Positions 55,101 to 64,000 of a DNA stretch of 64,000 nucleotides are shown here, piece by piece; position 1 is the stretch's first letter; each line of letters starts with the position of its first letter. The stretch comes from Hydrangea macrophylla (taxonomy: Eukaryota; Streptophyta; Magnoliopsida; Cornales; Hydrangeaceae), in NCBI GenBank assembly GCA_033977485.1, contig CM066983.1, positions 62,491,010 to 62,555,009 on the forward strand. Reading direction: 5' to 3'. A model generated the notes under the pieces. That model worked only from the letters and a program-made list of their open reading frames with translations. It ran no database searches and was not told the DNA's origin. The position numbers and the translations under genes were made by a program.

Positions 55101-55431
55101 TTAAAGATTTTGTTTCCCATCAAAGATTAAAAAGGCTATTCTATGCTTCTGCAGTAACCCTTGGAGTCTGGGACTCGGGGCGTTGTATAATGGTATCAAA
55201 GTTTTGAGGTTTCAAAGTTTAAATATTTCAGAGCTTCCGAGTTTAAATAATTTTAAAGTTTAAACGTTTGATTTTCTAAAGAGAATGTTTTCAGGTAAGC
55301 TTCGGGTCTATGACTCGAAGCATTACAAGTATGTTCAATCTTTCCGTTCTTGGTTATTATATAACTATTTTATATTACATTAGCATCCCCTCGCCCGCGG
55401 GAAACGTGCCGGGACGGGACGGGGCGCTACA
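52189..55431 (+). repeat. 3' LTR of the 47270-55431 element
   Basis: It matches 47270-50493 nearly base for base. Differences include shorter (TA)n runs and a longer CpG block (53263-53440). Confidence 0.93.
53263..53440. repeat. CpG-dense GCGCGAGCG block, 3' LTR
   Basis: The second run holds extra GCGCGAGCGA-type units compared with the 5' LTR of the same element, so unit number has changed since insertion or during replication. Confidence 0.9.
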
Positions 55432-55436
55432 GAAAT

Positions 55437-55477
55437 ATGTATAGAATTATTTCATTCACGGACAACCAAACAGGCCC
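55437..55477. mobile_element. PIF/Harbinger-type MITE, right part
   Basis: It ends GGACAACCAAACAGGCCC, the inverted copy of 47010-47027, followed by TTA. Confidence 0.88.
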
Positions 55478-56815
55478 TTAAACTTTCAGATCTACTTATA
55501 TATTTAGATCGACTATATGTATTGTATCAGATGGTCCGCATAGTGAACGACGGCAGGGAAGGGAGACAATGGAGGGAGATTTTGGTACAGGGAGCTGTCG
55601 GCATTGCAGACATGCGGGGTAGAGTTCTTGGTTGCTCATTGTGCTCCTTGCTGGAGGGACTTTTTTGTCCAAAAAAATCCTAGGGACTTTTGAAAGGATT
55701 AGAAAAAAAAAAAAAAAAAAAGGTCTTGCTTTGCTTTGCTCCTTTCACGGCTTTTTAAAATAAATCTTGCTTTCCTGTCCACAAAAAAAAAATTTACTAA
55801 AAAACATTATGGATCTAATTGGTTAAAATTAAGCTACTAGGAACCTCAGACCAAGTATCCCTATTAATATCACTAATTCAGTGCACAGCTAAAGTAGCTA
55901 GCCAAAAAACAACTTTTATTGTTGAACCCAAGGGCACACATAATCTAGATCCCAAATTTATTGAGTTTAAGATATGCTAGATAATTATCACTCACTTTCC
56001 ATGAGGTTACCAAATTAGCCTAATAAGTGTAACATAATTTCAATGACGTCATGATTGATATTCATTTGTCATTTAACCCCCTAATCTAAACATCTTAGCA
56101 AAAATAATGAAATAATTGCAGTTCCACCAATATATTAGACAATAAATTACAAATAAGAATTTTTTAAATATGTTGAAAAGACACATGCTCTCCTCTTATT
56201 CAAATCTACATTTATCAAATTTTTATCAATTTGACGGATAAAAGTTGGGAGCATTTTTATCTTTTCATACTTTTTAAAACAAATTGGAAGTGCAATTTTG
56301 ACATTTAAAATATTTGATTTGTTGATGTTAACACAATTGGTAAGTTTTTTTAATGGACAATTAGGTGAAGTGTTAATTTTTAGACATACACAATATTTTT
56401 TTCAAACTTGTAATAGGGTTGACTGATATGAAGCTAAACCTTAGTAAAGGTTAATGATATTTACCCAAATTTTAAATTGTTGATAGAATGCAACATATGC
56501 TCTAAATAAAATACTAAACCTATTAATTCAACGTGCACACCAATGGTAAAAAGGGCAAAGCTATGGGTTGAGCCTTAAATCGGATATCTAAATAGGTTCG
56601 GCTCTAATGTTCGTCACCCAGATAAAAGATGCGCATAATTTGTGGTTGATTGCGCGTAGTAGGGTTTACTCGACCATGCTGTGCCCAATACCTCATCACC
56701 CAAACAAACAAAGCCCATTAATTAAATGTATGTTTTCTACTAGAATGCCAAGAACAGCAGCTCCTTAGGTTTTATTATACAAGTAGTAGAAGTTACAAGT
56801 GAACATGGTTTTGTG
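55478..56815. other. non-coding sequence downstream of MLP-like gene 2
   Basis: No gene is supported. A poly(A) run lies at 55704-55722. The remainder is AT-rich. This is the 3' flank of the minus-strand MLP-like gene. Confidence 0.5.
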
Positions 56816-59800
56816 TTAAGCCTTGAGAAGATAAGCATCAATCTCTCTTGATACATTCACTAGAAACTCAAGGTGAGAGTGTGGAGTAGGGACATCCTCA
56901 GTTGCCTTCTCATACACAAGAGTCCATTTCACCAAGCTCTTGTTGGCCTCTGAAGTAGCATGAAGTGAGGCCTTGAAACTCTTGAAGTACTTTGTAACCT
57001 CTCCTCCAATGAGATCAAATGTGATTAACTTGTTTGGCTCATCTAAGGCATCAATCCTGTCCTTGGCAATTACAGGATTCCCTGCAGTATGCCAGCATTA
57101 GAATATTAAGAGCATCCTTAGTGGAGATGCTAACATTTACCCCTTAATTTTTATAACTGGACACTACGTGTACATGTTAAAAGATATCTTTTGACATACC
57201 GGTACAAAACAAGTTATCTCCCCCAATGGAGGTGTTAAAGTTGCATTATTTTACTATTTAAACCGTAACATTTTGTTTCTTTGGTATTTTTTTTTTTGTT
57301 TTTTTTTGGTTTATTTCTTTCAATGTGGCACAGTATTTGTAATTTTTGAATTGATTATTTAATTATTTATTACACACGTGTACGTGTTAGTGTACTGGCC
57401 AAAACTAGCGAGTGCTTTAACGTGTATGATGTGAGTCCCATGTTTAGCAAGTGTTTTAACATTTCCACTATAACAGATTTTAAATGACATACACCCTCAT
57501 CTGACACAAACATGTGTTTTAACCTCTCCACTAAGGATGCTCTAAGGGCCACATACATGCCATGTCCACAGACTACATGTGGAGGAATCACACTTTATAT
57601 TAGTAGAAAAAGCGCCCTAATAAATGTACTTAAATCGTATTCAATTAGGACGTCAACACTTCAGTGCATTTGTATTTTTTTTGGGTAGTTTTCGTCATTT
57701 TCTAAGGTCTTATCATCCACATATCTACCACACATATGTCACATAGATACCCTAATATATGTGGATCAATCACACCTTAAAATTAAAAAAAAAAATAAAA
57801 AAATTAATAAAAAAAAACTAAGTAAATATTAGCTAACTCTTATCCATTATTCAGGATCTCTGACGGTGACCTTTACGGCCTGTTTGGTTCACGAATTATT
57901 TTAGGTGGATTCTGAATACTAGGAATCATAATACCAGTAACCACTTTATCAGGAATCTGAATCCCTACAGAGTGTTTGATTCACCATAGCTGAATTTAGA
58001 ATCCAGTGTTTGGTTGGGTCAAGGAAAATGAAATGGAAATATTGTTAAATACCTAAGTTACCCTTGAAGGCTAAAAGAATGTATGAGTTAAAATCAAATT
58101 GTCAACCCTCTAAAAATGGAGGGTGATTAAAAAAATAATGGTATAAATCTAAAAATCAATGACACAAAAAAAATGAGATAAATAGAGTAATTAAGGCATT
58201 AACACGAGTCTAAACTATTACATGTAGTTAAAATATATTTGAATAATAACAAAAGATATATTATATTTTTAAGCATAAAACATGTATAGGTCTAACGTAT
58301 AAATCACAATATGCCAAATATGTAGTTATTGTAATATCATATAGACTGTTCAATCATTAACATTTAGCTTCCAAAATTTAAATTCAACCATTAAACTAAC
58401 ATCAAATATAATGTTTCAAGCATAAGAAATCATCATAAACAATCCCATCTACCAATCTCTCCATTTTAGAAAATAATAATAATTACAATCATAAATTTCT
58501 TCTGATCACATTATTTGTTTGTTTAATAGTCTAATAAAGGCTAGTTTAGGTATTATGAAAATATATAGTAAATCAAAACTCCAATAATCCTTAGGAATAC
58601 CACCTCCAAGCTAGGATTTAGAATCCACCATATTTTCCACCTTTGGGTGGAATCTAAATCCAGTGGGATCCACAATTCATTAAATATTCCATGAACCAAA
58701 CAAAGACATATTTAAGATTACTAGTAGTCTTCGGGTGGAATCAAAATCCACCATAAGAATCCATGAACCAAACGGACCGTAACAAAACCAATCAAGCTTT
58801 TTTTTTTTTTTTTTCGGAAAATAATCAAGCTGATGTTATATTGGTGTTCTCCATCAATGTGCCAACTAGCTTAGCTATTAAATCTTATAGACTTTGTTTG
58901 GTTCATGAAATTAAGCAAAATAAAAAAAAAATCAGCTGTGATGAAGAAAATAGAAATGAAAAGAATTCAAATTTACAAATAACTTCATCTTTTTAAAATT
59001 CGTACAAGGTTAGAAGTTTTTTTAATTTCTACAAGGATGTTTTCTTTTTCCCGTGTTATTTCTTTCTAACGTGCTACTAATATTATTGCCATCGTGCGCT
59101 TCTATCTCCATGATTTCACCGTCTTAGCACTGATACTTATTGTTGAGATTTTACGCAGCGAAATTAAATGAGCACACAATGTAGTGAAAATAACAAGGGA
59201 AAAAGAAAGAAAAACACAGAAAAGAATTCTACATAGTTCAGCAAAATCCTACATACGTCCATACCAAAAAGATATTTCCTTAATATTGAGAATAAAAATT
59301 GGTACAAAAAATCTCAGATTAAATCATAGAACCCAACTCACAAACCCTTTACTCACTCACTCAACACTCCAAAGAAAAAACACCCCTCACACAATATTAT
59401 TTTTCCTCGCTCTAGCCAAGTGTATATCCTTGCCCACAAGTGTATGTTATCCACACATATACATATGATATATACGGCTAGCTTTCCTTGCTGATGAAGA
59501 CTTACCATTTATCCACCTAATTGATAAGCACAAACTTTCCATAAATTTGGATAGTATCTCACTTTATGATTCTTATCAATTCTCACGGCTAGAATATCAG
59601 AAGAATCCCAATTTTTTTTGGACTATATGGGAATCGACCTCACAGATTCTTCATAAACTAGTTCTTTACTAGACTAGCATGATGGTGATTTTGACAAAGA
59701 ATCAAAATAGAAAATAGGAGAGGAATTAAGCATATAATAATCCTAAAGCGTGTATTCTCAAACTTTCCGTAAGTATTAAAACATAGATATATATATACTT

Positions 59801-60210
59801 CTTTAAAGTAATGTTATGTTTCTCAAATTTGAATTCTAAATTTGGTTTCTATGTAGTGACATGTGGGTACCACCTATCACAGTCATAACATGTGGTACGA
59901 CTGATAAAGTATTTTTGAAAACCAAATTTGATATTCAAATTTGGAAAGTATGTCATTACTCTCAGTAAAAGCGAGTCTTGGGGTCATCTCACTTGTGTGG
60001 TTCTTAATTTTGGGCAAACTTACCGAGGATGTAAGTCCAAAGCCTGACAGAGCCAACACTCATTCCATCTCCTTCAAGAACCTCAATGTTTTGTAATTTG
60101 TCAGGGCTGATCTTTGGCATGAGATTGGTCTTGTTCTTGTAAACGTCAAATAACCTACCTGGAGAGGATTTTATCTCTGTTTGGCGCTCAATCTTATAAA
60201 TTTGTGCCAT
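56816..60210 (-). CDS. MLP-like protein (Bet v 1 family) gene 2, intact, two exons
   Basis: Exon 1 is 60210-60024 (187 nt, starts MAQIYKIERQTEIKSS) and ends in phase 1 at CTCG before GTAAGT. Exon 2 is 57081-56816 (266 nt), after an acceptor ending CTGCAG, with stop TAA at 56818-56816. The product is 150 residues, normal for MLPs. The Bet v 1 fold covers nearly all of it: the glycine-containing loop EGDGMSVGS at residues 46-54, then GSVRLWTYILGN across the splice, AKDRIDALDEPNKLITF, FKSFKASLHA, SLVKWTLVYEKA, and the C-terminal helix ending REIDAYLLKA. There is no signal peptide, so it should be cytosolic. Bet v 1-fold proteins bind small hydrophobic ligands; the ligand here cannot be inferred. 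It is paralogous to the gene at 16479-19211, with the same exon 1 length and intron phase. It could also be described as a PR-10-related protein, but MAQI-type N-termini and the loop fit the MLP branch better. Confidence 0.92.
57110..57542. mobile_element. PIF/Harbinger-type MITE in MLP intron
   Basis: Ends are GAGCATCCTTAGTGGAG and its inverted copy CTCCACTAAGGATGCTC. TAA flanks both sides (57107-57109 and 57543-57545), the 3-bp duplication of PIF/Harbinger elements. 433 bp, non-coding. Confidence 0.88.
57873..58784. mobile_element. non-autonomous DNA element with GTTTGGTTCA ends in MLP intron
   Basis: The left end TTACGGCCTGTTTGGTTCACG pairs with the right end CATGAACCAAACGGACCGTAA, and GAATTC-like text rich in GGATTCTGAATCC-type words follows inside each end. 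About 0.9 kb, no transposase. The target duplication is unclear because the TTAC/GTAA bases could belong to either repeat or flank. Confidence 0.7.
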
Positions 60211-60291
60211 AGTGCTGTTGGAACTTATAAACAAAGTACAAGCTATAGAAAACTCAGTGAGAGGTGTGGGTATTAAAAGGAGAACTGAGGG

Positions 60292-60301
60292 CTTTATATA
60301 G
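60292..60301 (-). promoter_or_regulatory. TATA box of MLP-like gene 2
   Basis: On the minus strand the sequence is CTATATAAAG, about 82 bp upstream of the ATG, a normal distance for a plant gene with a short leader. Confidence 0.8.
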
Positions 60302-60558
60302 GGCAATACCAAAAGTTAAAACAAAACTATTGGGCAAATCTGCTTTTGCTATTCAATCACAATAACCTACTAGTCAATGGTAAAAAAAAAATGTAATTTG
60401 CCAAAATCTTCATTGGACAACCGAAGTAGCATCAACACTTCAAAAATTACCCCATACCTGTGTGAGACATGTCTCAGGCACCAACACTTGCCCAACAGGC
60501 CTCAGACATGTGTTGAACATGACAAATAACTATTTTTTTCCTTTCAACTTTTCGGTGG

Positions 60559-60632
60559 ACACGTCGCCAAGCGGCATAGGACAGGGAGGATAAATGAAAA
60601 CTATTCGATGAACACGTCGCCAAGCGGCATAG
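60559..60632. repeat. duplicated 21-bp motif upstream of MLP-like gene 2
   Basis: ACACGTCGCCAAGCGGCATAG-like sequence occurs at 60559-60579 and again at 60612-60632, 53 bp apart, identical over its length. Each contains an ACGT core and the inverted words GCCAAGCGGC. It lies about 350-420 bp upstream of the ATG and about 260-340 bp upstream of the TATA box. Confidence 0.85.
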
Positions 60633-60831
60633 TTAAATTCATTTTTAATTTAGCATGCCTCTAAATCCAAACTTGTATGAACTAGGAGAGCGAGAGAGAA
60701 TGCATGAATCATTCTTACCTTTTTGGTGTGGGTAGTGATGAGTGAAAAACTACTGATATACATATAGTTTGATAACAAGGAGCAGTGTATTAGTTTCATC
60801 GGCTGCCCCTTGCAATCATCAGAGTGAATGA

Positions 60832-60834
<3 letters not shown>

Positions 60835-60871
<37 letters not shown>
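60835..60871. repeat. (GA)n microsatellite
   Basis: A GA run of about 36 bp upstream of MLP-like gene 2. Frames through it give Ser-Leu repeats and are not genes. Confidence 0.95.
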
Positions 60872-60874
<3 letters not shown>

Positions 60875-60999
60875 ATAAACAGAAATGAAGTACAGTATAT
60901 ATTTTCCCGGACTTTTGACAAAAAGTGCAAATGAGGAACTTGTATATGCTGTTGGCTTATTGGGGGAGTGATGACCTGAACAACGCTGCACGGTGAGTG

Positions 61000-61640
61000 A
61001 TTAGTCATCTCATCTGAAATGATTGTGATTCAGTAGACCTTTTCAACTTTTTAGTTAACGTGTGTTCATAGACATATAGAGTAGCATGATAGACTACATT
61101 ATACATAATGGTGATTAAAGAAATAAATTTTCTGTACAGTCACAGTTTCTCCACCTTGCTTTAGTATAAGATTTGACATGATTGAAGCTTTGCTTTTTGT
61201 CAATCGAGTAGTGAAGCACTGCAGCGTGCACAGCCGCCCAAGATGAATTATGAGCTTCGTTCCCTTTTTTTTTTTTTTTTTTCCTTTACTGAAATTTTGA
61301 CTGATTGATTGGGGGTAGTATTGTCAAAATACCAAAGAGTGGACCTTATTACAAATTTTTTTGTTAATTATACTTAAACCACTATACTTTCCTTAATTTG
61401 GATTTTGCTAATTGCCCCTTCTATCATTTATAAAATAATTACATTCAAGTCGACTAATATTTACATTCATGTCAGCTTTTGAAATTTTAATTAATATAAT
61501 AATAAAGATTCAATCAACTTAGACTTAATTATTTCAGGTGCAATAAACTATTTCAACTATAATTACAATTAGCTTTAAAAAAAAAGTCAACAAAAGTGAC
61601 TGCTGATATCATATTTACATATAGGTCATTTTTGTAACAA
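61000..61640. other. AT-rich upstream non-coding sequence
   Basis: Nothing recognisable apart from a T run at 61265-61283. Confidence 0.5.
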
Positions 61641-62160
61641 AAATTACAGAATGGTCATTAGGGATGGACACGAACAGAGGCGTTCAACAAGAACTCGAAG
61701 CTCTGCTCAATAAATGCTAGGCTAGGCTCAGCTCGGCTCGATCGATTAAGGCTCGCGAGCAAGCTTGTGAAAAGGCTCATTAGTAAGTTTGATAAAGAGC
61801 TTATATAGTGACTTATATATATATTAAACTATATAATTTTAGAAAAAATATGGCAAACCTCGTAAATAGGCTTGATAAATGACTGATTTATCATTAAAAT
61901 ATATAGTTTTAAAGGGCGCGTGAAAAAGCTCATTAAAAAGCTTGCGAGAAAGCTCGTTAAAAAGCTCGATCCAGGCCTTCTCGGGGACATTCTGCTGAAA
62001 ATTGACAAATTGGATCGATCCAGCCTTTAGCCGTGGATCGATCCGCCCCTGTTTTTCACTGCACATCGCCTTTTACGGTAATGGACATAACTCTTAGAAA
62101 ATTCGGATTCGTGCACCGTTTTTTGTGTTGAAACCGGGACTCAAAAATCTATCTTTTGAT
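61641..62160. repeat. repeat-derived stretch with GCTCG words and two GGATCGATCC palindromes
   Basis: 61665-61980 is dense in GCTC, CTCGGCTCG and AAGCTCATT words, a common style of short plant repeats. GGATCGATCC occurs at 62012-62021 and 62035-62044. No element ends were found. Confidence 0.45.
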
Positions 62161-63290
62161 ATAAAATTAGACTATACTTTAATAATAATCATTTTACCCT
62201 TGAGATTATTTTGTGTGAAGGAAATTCTTTTATGTTGTCTGATTCATATTTTTCAAGTGAATAGAGGTTGACTAGAATATATGATGCCATTATATTATAT
62301 CATCAACTTTATCTCTATCAGATGAATTGGAACATGGATCAACTGGACCACAACGATGCTAGCATAAGGAATAAAGCTAAAGCGAACCCATCACCAGTTG
62401 ATGTGGCTTGCTTTGGATGAATAGTCTAGAGTTGGACTGTTCCTAGCTAGTTTAGGCTCTATCTTTTCTCACATTATTGGCTTGCCGGTGATTGCCCAAT
62501 ATATAAAAATTGGGTTAATATCACTCCATATATGAGGTTTAACCCAAGAAAACCTATCCCGCTCAAGTTTGGAGAACAACACTTAACTTTGAGTTTTATA
62601 AATTATAACAAATTCCTCCTTTTGTGTATTGAATAAATATTTGGTTTATAAAATATACCTACACTACCCTTACTTAGTTTTTAGAATATTTAAATGACTT
62701 TGGAGCTGACATAAAGACCCATTTCTTCCCCTTGTACTTGAAAATCAAGTAAATTTTAAAAAATATTGATGTGGTTATACAATAAGATGTGAAAAACAAA
62801 TCATAATTTTGGAAGAAACGTGGATTTGTTTCAAGGAATCGTCAAAATGTTGGAAATAGATTCAATATTAGTAAAAATTGTGAAAATTTCAGGAAAAAAA
62901 AATTGAAGAAGGAACAAAGAAAGTTGCTCAAATAGATTTCAAAAAAGTAACTTTTGTAGAATCGTGAAAATTGTGATATTTGTAAATACCAAGAAGATGT
63001 TGACCCAAAAAAAAGTAAATACCTAGCAGATGGACTCTTTGGACATTATGTAAATACTTTCAATAAATTTCTTCTTTAATTTTTTAGGACTGGATTGTAA
63101 TTTTATCAATACGGGGGGCTGGATTGTTCTTCAAACGTGAGGGAGATATTGAAGGGGTTCTCAAGGCACACATACCAACAAAAAAAAAAGAGGATAAATT
63201 ATATTGCTGGTGTATGTGATAAATACAGGACCTCTCGTAGTTATGAAAATCACGCTACCCTCCGTTATAGAGAACCCTAGAGGTGGTCAA
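62161..63290. other. AT-rich non-coding sequence
   Basis: No gene, RNA gene or repeat boundary could be recognised. Confidence 0.5.
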
Positions 63291-63860
63291 TAGCCTATGA
63301 AGCATGGACACGGACACGTATGTCGACATGGGGACAACACGACACCGGTACCTCGACACGAAAAATCTTAAAAATCGAGAACACGACACGGCGGGGTTAT
63401 GACAATTTATTATTATTATATTATTTTTTTTTAACTATTAATATTTTAATTTAACTTTAAGTACATTTCATTTGCTTTTCAAAAATGTAACACAATTATT
63501 ATCTATTTCATGCACAATTCTTATTTGCCCAAAATTATTGTTTGAACAGAGAGAGGGAAATAGAATAATAGGGTCTTGAGAGGTTATTGTCATCGGGAAA
63601 GAAAATGAGGAGATAATTGACGCACTGTTTTGACAAAATCGACACCATATAGATTTTTAACCTGCAAAAGAACTACTAAAAAGTTGCATTTTGGTCAGAA
63701 AGAATGCCCTTCCATGTTGCTTGCATGAGGTGTCCTACCGTGTTGGTGTAGTGTCCACCTCTAAAAATTACAAAACAGAAATGTGACACATATTATCGTG
63801 TCCGATACATATTGGAGGTGTGTCGGGCAAGTGTCGATGTCTGATACATATCAGACACAG
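63291..63860. repeat. degenerate repeat with GACACG/CGTGTC ends
   Basis: The left part has ATGGACACGGACACG and GACACGACACGG words; the right part (63780-63860) has GTGTCCGATACATATTGG and GTGTCGGGCAAGTGTCG, the complementary style. It is probably a decayed inverted-repeat DNA element. Termini were not resolved. Confidence 0.4.
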
Positions 63861-64000
63861 GTACAAGGCCTTTTCAAAGTGTCAGTACTTCTTCGTCAAT
63901 AGTGCATTCAAAAGCATCCATATACCATTGAAATAAAATTTACTTTTTTAATCATTAAATCATCATTATATGGAAAGACAGATTTACCCCTAAGAGACTC

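Larger units (their letters stand above)
47270..55431 (+). mobile_element. non-autonomous LTR retrotransposon with 3.2-kb LTRs, young
   Basis: The LTRs at 47270-50493 (3224 bp) and 52189-55431 (3243 bp) start TGTAGTGACCCGG and end GGGGCGCTACA. The target duplication GAAAT (47265-47269 and 55432-55436) is perfect. The primer site TGGTATCAGAG starts at 50496. The interior is only 1.7 kb and encodes no recognisable gag or pol. It ends with GAATTTCGTGGACGAAATTC and AAAGGGGGGTAGAG, a terminus typical of chromovirus-type gypsy elements. The LTRs are almost identical by eye, apart from microsatellite lengths and the CpG block, so insertion is recent. The solo LTR at 39816-43352 is a relative. Confidence 0.93.
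57082..60023 (-). other. intron of MLP-like gene 2
   Basis: 2942 nt, GT to AG on the minus strand. It contains two DNA-transposon elements (57110-57542 and 57873-58784), a T run at 58799-58814, and AT-rich sequence. No other coding sequence is seen. Confidence 0.85.

Noticed and set aside
1..64000. tRNA or rRNA genes, organellar insertions or endogenous pararetrovirus sequence
   Set aside because: No cloverleaf-type tRNA boxes, rRNA text, plastid genes or pararetroviral coat/movement motifs were noticed on either strand; a covariance-model scan would be the proper test.

Overview
This is nuclear DNA of a eudicot plant, dominated by transposable elements. The whole window is AT-rich. It carries two Bet v 1-fold major latex protein (MLP)-like genes with the family's single phase-1 intron, tRNA-primed LTR retrotransposons, CACTA, Mutator and Harbinger DNA transposons, and dense MITEs. 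The species cannot be read from the sequence. No bacterial, organellar or viral gene set is present.

Host genes. Two MLP-like genes lie on the minus strand about 40 kb apart. The copy at 56816-60210 is intact (150 aa, TATA box visible). The copy at 16479-19211 has a one-base insertion near its end and is called a pseudogene or damaged allele. Both keep a 187-nt first exon and the same intron position. Their introns (2.3 and 2.9 kb) have filled with repeats.

0-15 kb: a decayed CACTA tnp2 gene and its subterminal repeats (1.3-4.0 kb); a truncated minus-strand LTR element (internal ORF 4.3-5.3 kb, LTR 5.43-14.60 kb); and, inside that LTR, a complete 7.06-kb non-autonomous LTR element (5636-12693, tRNA-Asp-type primer site) with an intact 568-codon ORF. 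A 145-bp foldback MITE follows at 14.9 kb.

19-31 kb: a Pack-MULE-like element (19652-21236) carrying a damaged HD-Zip II fragment; a 2.08-kb solo LTR (21344-23422) of the same family as the 5.43-14.60 kb LTR; a CACTA end (24051); a 364-bp TRIM (28517-28880) sitting in what looks like a LINE tail; and a minus-strand RRM-bearing LINE ORF1 remnant (30.4-31.0 kb).

31-56 kb: a complete but decayed Ty1/copia element (31489-36840). Then comes a region rich in the word ATGTCTCT, split by a solo LTR (38986-44695) that itself holds a second solo LTR (39816-43352) that itself holds a Mutator-type MITE (42988-43281). Next is a young 8.16-kb non-autonomous element with 3.2-kb LTRs (47270-55431) inserted in a Harbinger MITE.

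The most unusual signal is in the LTRs. Several unrelated LTR families carry arrays of short palindromes centred on TCGA. In two families these arrays flank the TATA box at closely similar distances, and two homologous LTRs carry the arrays at the same positions but with a different palindrome spelling. Also notable are a five-fold repeated hairpin with compensatory base-pair changes (51557-51880) and a gag-position ORF whose only interruptions are three in-frame TAG codons.
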